Shown here in pieces: positions 32,091 to 39,503 of a DNA stretch of 46,395 nucleotides. How positions within the stretch are numbered: position 1 is the first letter of the stretch; each line of letters begins with the position of its first letter. The DNA is from CAYONP01 sp964405335. Its GTDB lineage: Bacteria > Armatimonadota > UBA10988. A program made the translations under genes and the position numbers. The stretch lies in the NCBI GenBank assembly GCA_964405335.1, contig CAYONP010000042.1:1-46395 (forward strand), written 5' to 3'. The notes below the pieces were generated by a model. It made no database searches. It was not told where the DNA came from and worked only from the letters and a program-made list of their open reading frames with translations.

Positions 32091-33059
32091 TTGAAGAGCA
32101 AGATTCTGATCGCCGGCGGGCTGGCGGCACTGATGTTGGCCGCCCCCTCGCTGCTGGCGGCAGGTGGGCCGGGTGGCGGCGGCGGGCCGGGCGGCGGTCG
32201 CGGTGGTCGCGGCGGCGGCGGCATGTTTGGGCGGCCGGCGAAGATTGTCGCGGTGTCGGCCGAGAGCCTGACCCTCGAGGTGCAGTTCCGTGGCCGGCCC
32301 GGCGGCGGCGGTGGTGGCGGCCGCGCGACCGACCTGCCGATCCCGATGGCCGGCGGGCCGGGCGGCGGCGGTGGCGGGCCGATCCAGCTCAACATCACGC
32401 TGAACGGCGACACGAGCTACCGGCAGGTGGCCGAGGGCGCTCCGGCCGACATGGCGGCGGGCAGCTATGCCTTCTGCCTGGGCACGGGCAACACCTGCAT
32501 CGGCGTCGGTGTGTACAAGGCGGGCGCCGGCGAGGAGGGCTTCACCCCCTACATCGCCACGCAGGCGCTGAGCCAGCCGTTGCTGGCGGCCGTCGGCGCG
32601 ACGCCGGACAACTGGCCGAACCAGATCAGCGGCCGGATCAAGAGCGTCAACGGGGCCAGCATGGTGATCACCATGCGCAACCAGGATGGTGAGCAGGATG
32701 TGACCATCCAGACCAACCCGCAGACCAAGTGGCTGAAGTCGGCCGACGGCAAGCACGGCGACCTGAAGGTCGGCCGCTGGGCGTCGGTCGCGCCGGTCAT
32801 GCCGCAGGGCGGCTTCGGCGGCGGGCCCGGTGGGCCTCCCGGCGGTGGCGGCGGCGGGCGCACCAGTGACCTGCCCCTGCCGCAGGCCGGTGGACCTCCC
32901 GGTGGCGGCGGCGGCCCCGGCGGCGGCGGCGGCCGCATGCCGCAGATCACCGCGGCGGTGGTGACCCAGATGCCCGACGGCTTTGAGCCGGTGCAGGGTC
33001 CGCAGCAGGGCGGCCCCGGCGGCGGCGGGCGTCCGGGTGGCGGCCGCGGCGGCGCCTAG
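32091..33059 (+). CDS. Secreted glycine-rich protein with two DUF5666-like domains
   Basis: The 322-residue protein starts at TTG 32091 with GGAGG 6 nt upstream; the frame from ATG 32049 adds a basic tail that breaks the signal peptide. The signal is KSKILIAGGLAALMLAAPSLLA. Two DUF5666-like beta segments (KIVAVSAESLTLEVQFRG and GRIKSVNGASMVITMRNQDG, each followed by a QxxTxY/K-type strand) are separated by long Gly runs. Two matching linker motifs (GGGRATDLPIPMAGGPGG and GGGRTSDLPLPQAGGPPG) show an internal duplication. Extracellular; may bind metal or surface polymer. Confidence 0.75.
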   Translation: MKSKILIAGGLAALMLAAPSLLAAGGPGGGGGPGGGRGGRGGGGMFGRPAKIVAVSAESLTLEVQFRGRPGGGGGGGRATDLPIPMAGGPGGGGGGPIQLNITLNGDTSYRQVAEGAPADMAAGSYAFCLGTGNTCIGVGVYKAGAGEEGFTPYIATQALSQPLLAAVGATPDNWPNQISGRIKSVNGASMVITMRNQDGEQDVTIQTNPQTKWLKSADGKHGDLKVGRWASVAPVMPQGGFGGGPGGPPGGGGGGRTSDLPLPQAGGPPGGGGGPGGGGGRMPQITAAVVTQMPDGFEPVQGPQQGGPGGGGRPGGGRGGA

Positions 33060-33084
33060 ACGTTCTGGAACACCCTCACATCGG

Positions 33085-33117
33085 CGCCGCGGCTCGGGAG
33101 GCATCCGAGCCGCGGCG
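33085..33117 (+). terminator. Strong hairpin after the glycine-rich gene
   Basis: CGCCGCGGCTCGG (33085-33097) pairs perfectly over 13 bp with CCGAGCCGCGGCG (33105-33117) around GAGGCAT. The following TCGGGTTGTTC is only weakly T-rich, so it is a probable terminator for the upstream gene. Confidence 0.6.
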
Positions 33118-33182
33118 TCGGGTTGTTCGCCGGCGTTGTGACCGCCGGGGCCGCCGGCACCACGGTCGTATCGAGCGTCGTG

Positions 33183-33275
33183 GTAGGGGCAGGTCTCAGA
33201 CCTGCCCACAGACGACCGGATCCGCTCTGGAAACGGGCTCGTCGGCATTCGGGCGGGTCTGAGACCCGCCCCTAC
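33183..33275. repeat. 93-bp palindrome-ended element, copy 2 (inverted relative to copy 1)
   Basis: Same length as the 7934-8026 element and in opposite orientation, with about eight differences, mostly in two short blocks in the core. The end hairpins are conserved. It sits in the upstream region of purN and its right end is about 20 bp from a TATAAT box, so its insertion may have contributed promoter sequence. Confidence 0.8.
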
Positions 33276-33295
33276 CAGACGTCTCCAACACGCCG

Positions 33296-33301
33296 TATAA
33301 T
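33296..33301 (+). promoter_or_regulatory. Consensus -10 box upstream of purN
   Basis: TATAAT stands out in a GC-rich region, 22 bp before the purN ATG. The -35 position (around 33273-33278) falls at the end of the 93-bp element and is a poor match. A purine repressor site was not recognised. Confidence 0.45.
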
Positions 33302-33322
33302 GCCGGCGCGGCGGACAGCTCC

Positions 33323-33931
33323 ATGACCTCGGCGCCGATGCGGCTGGGCGTGCTGGTTTCGGGGGGTGGGACCAACCTGCAGGCCATCCTCGACGCCGTC
33401 GCCGACGGCCGGCTCGAAGCCTCCGTTGCGGTGGTGATCAGCGATCGACCCGGCGCCTTTGCCCTCGAGCGCGCCGCCGCGGCCGGCATCGAGACCGCCG
33501 TCATCCGGGTGACCGACCATGCCGACCGCGACGCCTTCAGCCGTGCCGTGGCCGACTGCCTGGCCGCGCACCGGGTCGAGCTGGTGGTCCTCGCCGGCTG
33601 GCTCAAGATCTTCACCGCGCCGATGTTCAGTGCGTTCGCCGGGCGGATGATCAACACCCATCCCGCGCTGCTGCCCAGTTTCGGCGGCGCGGGGATGTAC
33701 GGCCTGCATGTCCACCAGGCGGTGCTCGCGGCGGGGTGCAGGGTCTCCGGCTGCACGGTGCATCGGGTGACCGAGGAGGTCGACGCGGGTCCCATCCTGG
33801 CCCAGGCGGCGGTGCCGGTGGCCGACGACGACACGCCCGAGTCGCTCCAGGCGCGCATTCTGCCCCATGAGCACCGACTGCTGGTCGAGGTGATTGCCCA
33901 GTTGGCGGCCGAGCGCGGGAGAAATCGATGA
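33323..33931 (+). CDS. purN: Phosphoribosylglycinamide formyltransferase PurN
   Basis: The 202-residue protein matches GART/PurN: LGVLVSGGGTNLQAILDAV, RMINTHPALLPSFGGAGMYG with catalytic N and H, and VSGCTVHRVTEEVDAGPIL with the catalytic Asp. It transfers the formyl group from 10-formyl-THF to GAR in purine synthesis. Start is ATG 33323 or 33338 (MRLGVLV), with the latter close to typical. The stop overlaps the purH start by ATGA, so the two are co-translated. Confidence 0.95.
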   Translation: MTSAPMRLGVLVSGGGTNLQAILDAVADGRLEASVAVVISDRPGAFALERAAAAGIETAVIRVTDHADRDAFSRAVADCLAAHRVELVVLAGWLKIFTAPMFSAFAGRMINTHPALLPSFGGAGMYGLHVHQAVLAAGCRVSGCTVHRVTEEVDAGPILAQAAVPVADDDTPESLQARILPHEHRLLVEVIAQLAAERGRNR

Positions 33932-34524
33932 CGGCGACCATCCGACGGGCGTTGCTGAGTGTCTATGACAAGACGGGCATCGTCGACTTTGCGCGGGAGC
34001 TGGCCGACCTCGAGATCTCGTTGGTCAGCACCGGCGGCACGGCCCGCGCGCTGCGCGCGGAGGGCCTGGCCGTCAGCGACGTCAGCGAGGTGACGGGCTT
34101 TCCCGAGATGCTCGACGGGAGGGTCAAGACGCTGCACCCGAAGGTGCATGGCGGGCTGCTCTTCCGGCGCGACGTCGACGAGCATCTGGCGGCGGTGACG
34201 GAGCACGGGATCGAGCCGATCGACCTGGTGGTGATCAACCTCTATCCGTTCGAGGAGACCATCACCCGGCCGGGAGTGACCTTCGACGAGTGTATCGAGC
34301 AGATCGACATCGGCGGTCCGGCGATGCTTCGCTCGGCGGCGAAGAACCATGCCTTTGTCACCGTGATCTGCGAGCCCGCGCGGTATGGCGAGGTGCTGCG
34401 GCAGCTTCGCGAGCAGGGCGGCACCACGGCCGAGCTGCGCTGGGCGCTGGCCGCCGAGGTGTTCGAGCGGACCGCCGCCTATGACCGGGCGGTGGCCGAC
34501 TGGTTGCGGCAGCAGTCGCCCTGA
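33928..34524 (+). CDS. IMP cyclohydrolase: PurH N-terminal domain only
   Basis: The 198-residue protein covers the MGS-like IMP cyclohydrolase half of PurH: RRALLSVYDKTGIVDFARE, LVSTGGTARALRAEGL, TGFPEMLDGRVKTLHPKVHG, IDLVVINLYPFEET and IDIGGPAMLRSAAKNH. It ends cleanly after AYDRAVADWLRQQ, where bifunctional PurH continues into the AICAR transformylase domain (another 300 residues, absent here). The next 330 codons encode an unrelated protein with its own signal peptide, so the protein really is single-domain. The missing AICAR formyl transfer must come from a separate gene elsewhere or a PurP-type enzyme. Confidence 0.9.
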   Translation: MTATIRRALLSVYDKTGIVDFARELADLEISLVSTGGTARALRAEGLAVSDVSEVTGFPEMLDGRVKTLHPKVHGGLLFRRDVDEHLAAVTEHGIEPIDLVVINLYPFEETITRPGVTFDECIEQIDIGGPAMLRSAAKNHAFVTVICEPARYGEVLRQLREQGGTTAELRWALAAEVFERTAAYDRAVADWLRQQSP

Positions 34525-34537
34525 CGAGAGGAGGGCC

Positions 34538-36211
34538 ATGCCAGCGCGGATGAGTCGAACCATCCTCGGCCTCCTCGTCGCGCTCGGCCGGCCCGCTGCC
34601 GCGGCCAGCGAGAGCTTCGATGCCGCCCCAGCCCAGCCGTTGCCCGCGCCCTGGAGCTGGCAGGACGGCAGCCTGCGCTGCGCGCCGGACGGCGAGGCCA
34701 CCGGCGTCCTCGTGTCGCTGGCCGACGAGAGCCCGCACCTGGTCCTCGCGGTCCAGCTCGAGTTCGCTGCCGGCCAGCCCTGGGCCGGGCTGCTCTATCG
34801 CGCCGCCGACGCCCTGAACGGCCAGGTCGCCGTCGTCTCGGCCGATGGCGGCTGGCGGATCGGCTACCTCGCCGACGGCCACCTGGTCACCGCGCTGACC
34901 GGCCGGGCGGCCGAACTGACCTGGCCGGCGACGCTCGAACTGCGCGTCGAAGGCGAGCTGCAGACCCTCTCGCTCAACGGCGAGCGGGTGGCCACGCGAC
35001 GCGATCGACTGCGCCGGCGCGGGGCGGTTGGGCTGGTCGCCGGCGGGTCGGGCGAAGTGCGCTTCGACAACTTCGCCGCGACGCCGCTGGCGGCGGTACC
35101 CGAGGCGCCCGTGGCGCTGCCGCCCGACGGTCCGCTCGGGCCGCAGCCGCCGGCGCCGGCGGGCGAGCTGTTCCGCGAGGATTTCGACCCGCCGCGGCAC
35201 GAGTGGCGCCGTGACGAGACGCAGGTCGTCGCCGCCGGCGAGCTGCGCCTGCGCACCGGACCCGGCTACAAGCTGACCGGCGTGCCGGCCGAATGGCGCG
35301 ACTACGCCTTCGTCGCCCGCGCCCGGCAGCTCTCCGTCGGCGGCACCTACGGCCTGGTCATCCGGCTGCAGCCCGACGGCGCCAGTGGTTACCTGTTCGT
35401 CGTCCGCAACCCCGATCTGTATGCCGTGGCGCGGCTCGACGACGGCGTGCCGGCGCTGCTCGACCGCGGTACCTGCGCGCTGGGGAACGTCTGGAACCAG
35501 CTCAGCGTCGATTGCACCGGTGACCGGCTGCGCTTCCGGGTCAACGGCACCACGGTGACCGAGCTGGCCGACGACGCCTATGCCGCCGGCGGCATCGGTC
35601 TGTGGGTCGACGAGTCGCGCGAGGCGGCGTTCGACGATCTGCTGGTGGTGCGGCTCGGCGAGGCGCCGACGTCGCTCGGTCCGCCGCCGCCCGGGGCGGT
35701 GGTGCGCGAGACGTTCGACCCGCCGGTCCTGCCCTGGGTGCTCGATGCCTATCGCCAGATCCGCGATGGGGCGCTGTTTGTCGGCTCGCCGGCGGGCCAG
35801 TTCGTCGTCGCGGGGGTGTCCGACATCGGCTTCAGCGATTACGATGTCGAGGTGACCGCCCGCCGGCTGGACGGCCCCGAGACCGGCCGGCACGGACTGC
35901 TGGTGCGCTTGCAGCCCGACGGGGTGCGCGGCTACCTGTTCGCGGTGACCGGGCGCGGTCAGTATCTCGTCTGGCGCCGCGACGCGACGGGCGTGACCGA
36001 GCTGGCCCGCGGCGAGGCCGAGCGCGACCCGCCCGACGACCGGCTGACCGCGCGGTGCCGTGGCGACCAGTTGCTGTTCGCCCTGGGCGAGCGGGTGCTC
36101 TGCACGGTGACCGACGGCGCGTATCGCCGGGGCGGGGTCGGGGTATACGTTGACCACGGTGTCCAGGCGCGGTTCGACGACCTGCTGGCCACCGAGCGCG
36201 GAGAGCCATGA
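34538..36211 (+). CDS. Secreted three-domain jelly-roll (LamG/DUF1080-like) protein
   Basis: The 557-residue protein starts at ATG 34538 after GAGGAGG and has a signal peptide (SRTILGLLVALGRPAAAA). Three concanavalin-like domains follow, about 25-185, 205-375 and 385-550. Repeats end with similar motifs: GAVGLVAGGSGEVRFDNF, GGIGLWVDESREAAFDDLLV and GGVGVYVDHGVQARFDDLL. Second and third domains begin with the matching RE(D/T)FDPP strand. Domains of this type bind glycans or cleave 3-keto sugars; acidic catalytic residues are not obvious. Its stop overlaps the next start (ATGA). Sequence identity between domains looks moderate, as in an old duplication. Confidence 0.8.
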   Translation: MPARMSRTILGLLVALGRPAAAASESFDAAPAQPLPAPWSWQDGSLRCAPDGEATGVLVSLADESPHLVLAVQLEFAAGQPWAGLLYRAADALNGQVAVVSADGGWRIGYLADGHLVTALTGRAAELTWPATLELRVEGELQTLSLNGERVATRRDRLRRRGAVGLVAGGSGEVRFDNFAATPLAAVPEAPVALPPDGPLGPQPPAPAGELFREDFDPPRHEWRRDETQVVAAGELRLRTGPGYKLTGVPAEWRDYAFVARARQLSVGGTYGLVIRLQPDGASGYLFVVRNPDLYAVARLDDGVPALLDRGTCALGNVWNQLSVDCTGDRLRFRVNGTTVTELADDAYAAGGIGLWVDESREAAFDDLLVVRLGEAPTSLGPPPPGAVVRETFDPPVLPWVLDAYRQIRDGALFVGSPAGQFVVAGVSDIGFSDYDVEVTARRLDGPETGRHGLLVRLQPDGVRGYLFAVTGRGQYLVWRRDATGVTELARGEAERDPPDDRLTARCRGDQLLFALGERVLCTVTDGAYRRGGVGVYVDHGVQARFDDLLATERGEP

Positions 36212-37968
36212 ATCGTTGTCGCGCACTGCTCTGCGGCCTGCTTGCCCTGATGCCCCTGGCCGCCGAGGCGCCCCTCTTTGAGGATGCGTTCGAGCAGCCC
36301 GGCAACGGCTGGCTGGTCGACGAGTTCAGCCGCTTCGAGGACGGCCGGTACGTCATCGACGCCCGCGGCGAGGGCGGCTATTACCGCTGGATCGAGCAGC
36401 CGCGCGCGGCCGACTACCTGGTCACCGTCGAGGCGGTCAAAGGCCGCGGCAACAACACCGAACCGCTGTTCGGCCTGCTGCTCCGCGTGCAGGAGAGCTG
36501 GCGCGACAGCTACTTCCTCGGCGTCAACGGCGCGCAAGGCTACTTCTTCGGCAAGTTTGTCGGCGGCAACGCCGTCATCCTGAAAGAAGGCCGGGCCGAG
36601 CCGCTGCGGCCGGGCGGCGAGCCGAACCTGCTCGGCGTCCGCGCCGCGGGCTCGACGTTCAGCCTCGAGATCAACGGCGAGGCCGTCGCCACGGTGGCCG
36701 ATCCCACCTTCGCCGCCGGCGCGGTCGGCCTGTTTGTCGAGGCGCCGGCGCTGGTCCGCTTCGACAACCTGCGCGTGACCGCCGGCGGGGCCGTGCCGCC
36801 GGTCGGGCCGGGCGACCCGCCGCCGGTCGGCCCCGGCCCGCGGACCATCTTCGCCGACACGTTCGATCGGCCGACGGGCTGGGCCGAGGACCAGTTCCGC
36901 CAGCTCGCTGGTGGGGAGTATCACCTGCGCAACGAGGCCGGCGACGGGGAGCAGAAGAGCTTCCTCTCGTGGCAGCCGGCGACGGCCGACCTGACCGACT
37001 TCGCCGCCTCGGTCGACGCGCGGCAGCGGATCGGCTCGCCAGGCCAGTTGTTCGGCCTCTGCTGGCGGGTGGTCGACGGCGCCCACTTTTACTTCTTCTT
37101 GATCAACCCCGACGGCGCCTGGTATGCCGGCGCCCGCAACGGCGACGAGGTGCGCGTGCTGGCCAAAGAGACGCGCCATCCGTCGATCCGGCCGGGTGAG
37201 CAGGTCAACACCCTCGGGGTGCGCTGCGAGGGCCGGCAGCACCAGGTCATGGTCAACGGCGTGCGGGTGACCGAGTTCACCGACGCGACCATCGAGCGCG
37301 GCGCGGTCGGTCTCTACCTCGAGCAGACCGGCCATGTCTCGTTCGACAACCTGCTGGTCACCGACCTCGGCGCCGGCGGCCCGCCGGTGGTCGGTGCGGC
37401 ACCGGACCATGCGATTGCCTGGCCGGTCGGCCCGGTAACCTATCACGAGCCGCTGAGCGGCAACATTGGCGAGCAGACCTGGCTGGTCGACCCGCTGCAC
37501 CAGTTTGCCGAAGGTGGTTACGTGGTCACCGCCCCGGCCGAGGGAAGTGAGACGCTGCTGGCCCTGCCGACCGCCGCGACCACCGACGGCGTGGTCGAGG
37601 TCAACGCCCGGGCCGTGGCCGGGCCGGTGCTCTCGAGCTTCGGGCTGGTCGTCCGCGGCGATACGGCGCGGGAGCGGTTCTACTACCTGCTGATGAACAG
37701 CGCCGGCAAGTACTTCGTTGGGCGATGTATCGACGGGCGGTTCGAGACCGTCGACACCGGGCCGATCGCCACCCTCCGCGGCGGCGACGCGGGCCAGGAC
37801 CTGCAGGTCCGACTGCAGGGCGGCCGACTGCGCTTCGCGGTCAACGGCCAGGAGGTCAGTCGCCTCGACGACGAGCAGTTGCCCGCCGGCGCGGTCGGCC
37901 TGCACGCCGAGCACGGCGTCACGGCCTGCTTCCGCAACCTGCGCGTCCATGCACTGGCGGGTGAGTGA
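36208..37968 (+). CDS. Second secreted three-domain jelly-roll protein
   Basis: The 586-residue protein has a signal peptide (MNRCRALLCGLLALMPLAA) and three LamG/DUF1080-like domains, about 20-195, 210-390 and 410-580. Domain ends read GAVGLFVEAPALVRFDNLRV, GAVGLYLEQTGHVSFDNLLV and GAVGLHAEHGVTACFRNLRV, the same pattern as the upstream neighbour, so the two genes probably arose by tandem duplication. Pro/Gly linkers separate the domains (PPVGPGDPPPVGPGP). No ligand is known. It is translationally coupled to the preceding gene. Proteins like this may anchor glycan-degrading enzymes to the cell. Confidence 0.8.
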   Translation: MNRCRALLCGLLALMPLAAEAPLFEDAFEQPGNGWLVDEFSRFEDGRYVIDARGEGGYYRWIEQPRAADYLVTVEAVKGRGNNTEPLFGLLLRVQESWRDSYFLGVNGAQGYFFGKFVGGNAVILKEGRAEPLRPGGEPNLLGVRAAGSTFSLEINGEAVATVADPTFAAGAVGLFVEAPALVRFDNLRVTAGGAVPPVGPGDPPPVGPGPRTIFADTFDRPTGWAEDQFRQLAGGEYHLRNEAGDGEQKSFLSWQPATADLTDFAASVDARQRIGSPGQLFGLCWRVVDGAHFYFFLINPDGAWYAGARNGDEVRVLAKETRHPSIRPGEQVNTLGVRCEGRQHQVMVNGVRVTEFTDATIERGAVGLYLEQTGHVSFDNLLVTDLGAGGPPVVGAAPDHAIAWPVGPVTYHEPLSGNIGEQTWLVDPLHQFAEGGYVVTAPAEGSETLLALPTAATTDGVVEVNARAVAGPVLSSFGLVVRGDTARERFYYLLMNSAGKYFVGRCIDGRFETVDTGPIATLRGGDAGQDLQVRLQGGRLRFAVNGQEVSRLDDEQLPAGAVGLHAEHGVTACFRNLRVHALAGE

Positions 37969-37988
37969 GCGTCCGGCCGAGAGCCGTC

Positions 37989-38049
37989 GGAGCGCGGACG
38001 TCCCGCCGGCCGGCACGGATGGCGGAGCGGGCGGGGACGCCCGCGCTCC
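37989..38049. repeat. GGAGCGCGG..CCGCGCTCC inverted-repeat element
   Basis: Left arm GGAGCGCGGACGTCCCGCC and right arm GGCGGGGACGCCCGCGCTCC are imperfect inverted repeats around a 20-nt middle. The same arm sequence occurs in the tandem array at 46226-46395. It occupies most of the gap before the M28 lipoprotein gene. Confidence 0.6.
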
Positions 38050-38085
38050 CGGCGCCGTGGCCGACACGATGGGGAGAATGAGGTG

Positions 38086-39156
38086 ATGCGCCTGGCCCAG
38101 TATGGCAGCCTGAGCCTGCTGATCGTGCTGCTCTCGGCCTTCGGCTGCAGCACCTCGAGCACCGGCGGCAACAACCCGCCGCCCGGGCCGACGGTGCCGA
38201 CGTTCAACGCCACCCGCGCCTTCACCGACCTGGAGACGCAGGTCGGCTTCGGGCCGCGCAATCCCGGCTCGGCCGGACATGACGCCTGCCGCAACTTCAT
38301 CGCCGGGCGGCTCGACGCGGCCGGCGCGCAGGTGACCCAGCAGGCCTTCACCTTCAACGCGGCGACCGGCGCCGACATCGACGGCACCAACCTCCTCGGC
38401 GCCTTTGCCGGCTCGGCCCGACAGAGCGGCGCGGTGCTCATCGGCGCGCACTGGGACACCCGGCCGGTGGCCGACCAGGACGCCGACCCGAACAACCGCG
38501 ACGAGCCGATCCTCGGCGCCAATGACGGTGCCAGCGGCGTGGCGGTGCTGCTCGAGCTGGCCCGGCAGTTCGCCGCCAGGCCGCCGGCGCGGCCGGTGAT
38601 TCTCGCCTTCTTCGACCTCGAAGACCTGGGCAACACCGCGCTGACCGCCGGCGAGCCGCTGTTCGGCTTCTCGCTCGGCAGTCGGCACTTCGCCGCCAAC
38701 ATGGGCGCGCTGCGGCCGAGCGAGGCGATCGTGGTCGACATGGTCGGCGACGCCAACCTGCAGATTCCGCAGGAGGGCAACTCCGTCGCCGGCGGCCCCG
38801 AGCTGGTCGATGAGCTCTGGCGGCGCGGCAACGCGCTCGGCTTTGCCCAGTTTGAGCAGCGCCAGATTTCGGGCATCATCGACGACCATGTGCCGCTGAT
38901 CCAGGTCGGCGTGCCGGCGGTCGACCTAATCGACTTCGACTACCCCGGCCCGAACTCGAACCGCTACTGGCACACCCTCGACGATACGGTCGACAAGTGC
39001 TCGCCGGCCAGCCTGCGCGCGGTCGGACAGACGCTGCTCGATTACCTCTACAATCCCGGCACGAGCCGCCTCGGCCGAGCCGCCGGCGTGCGCGTCGCCC
39101 GCGGCGCATGGGACGCCGAGCACGGCCTGCACGCCCACCACGCCACCCATCGGTAG
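38086..39156 (+). CDS. M28-family metallopeptidase/glutaminyl cyclase-like lipoprotein
   Basis: The 356-residue protein has a lipoprotein signal (SLLIVLLSAFGC). It matches the glutaminyl-cyclase-like branch of M28: RAFTDLETQVGFGPRNPGS, GAHWDTRPVADQD with the first His and Asp, GANDGASGVAVLLELA with the bridging Asp, FFDLEDLG with the catalytic Glu, VDMVGD and IIDDHVPL with the last His, and YWHTLDDTVDKCS. It removes N-terminal residues or forms pyroglutamate. The last 30 residues (after LLDYLYNPG) are unusual and may come from repeat sequence that precedes the gap. ATG 38086 is used; GTG 38083 is possible. Confidence 0.88.
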   Translation: MRLAQYGSLSLLIVLLSAFGCSTSSTGGNNPPPGPTVPTFNATRAFTDLETQVGFGPRNPGSAGHDACRNFIAGRLDAAGAQVTQQAFTFNAATGADIDGTNLLGAFAGSARQSGAVLIGAHWDTRPVADQDADPNNRDEPILGANDGASGVAVLLELARQFAARPPARPVILAFFDLEDLGNTALTAGEPLFGFSLGSRHFAANMGALRPSEAIVVDMVGDANLQIPQEGNSVAGGPELVDELWRRGNALGFAQFEQRQISGIIDDHVPLIQVGVPAVDLIDFDYPGPNSNRYWHTLDDTVDKCSPASLRAVGQTLLDYLYNPGTSRLGRAAGVRVARGAWDAEHGLHAHHATHR

Positions 39157-39326
39157 TGCCGCCGCCAACGGCGCGCCCGACGCCAACCGCGACGCNNNNN
39201 NNNNNNNNNNNNNNNNNNNNNNNNNNNNNNNNNNNNNNNNNNNNNNNNNNNNNNNNNNNNNNNNNNNNNNNNNNNNNNNNNNNNNNNNNNNNNNNGAACA
39301 CGCCGTTGGCGTGGCCGTATTTCATG

Positions 39327-39338
39327 ATTACATGTAAT
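39327..39338. promoter_or_regulatory. AT-rich perfect palindrome, possible operator
   Basis: ATTACATGTAAT is a perfect 12-bp palindrome, extended by imperfect matches on both sides (TG and GA). It stands out strongly in a GC-rich setting and lies upstream of the 39504-41218 operon, so it may bind a dimeric regulator of that operon. Confidence 0.4.
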
Positions 39339-39380
39339 GATCTTCACGCGCCGACGCCACGGCATCACCTCCGACCCGAC

Positions 39381-39406
39381 GGACACGCCGTTGGCGTGTC
39401 CCTACC
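39381..39406. repeat. GGTAGGG-capped palindrome, family B copy 2
   Basis: Exact reverse complement of 11825-11850, with the cap read as CCTACC at its right end. It sits upstream of the TIM-barrel isomerase gene. Confidence 0.75.
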
Positions 39407-39503
39407 GTGCCGGCCTGCGCGGTCGGGGCGACGCCAACGGCGCGCCCCGCGAGGAGGAGTGGCACGACCTTGGGCCAACCCCCATCCTGCTCGGAGCGGC
39501 GTT

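Larger units (their letters stand above)
39157..39503. other. Repeat-rich intergenic region with a 100-N gap
   Basis: No gene seen. The region holds GCCAACGGCGCGCCC-type palindrome fragments, the N gap (39196-39295), a GAACACGCCGTTGGCGTGG arm, an AT-rich palindrome and a family B copy. The gap lies inside the repeat cluster, and its flanks are not duplicated, so repeat collapse during assembly is likely. Confidence 0.6.
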
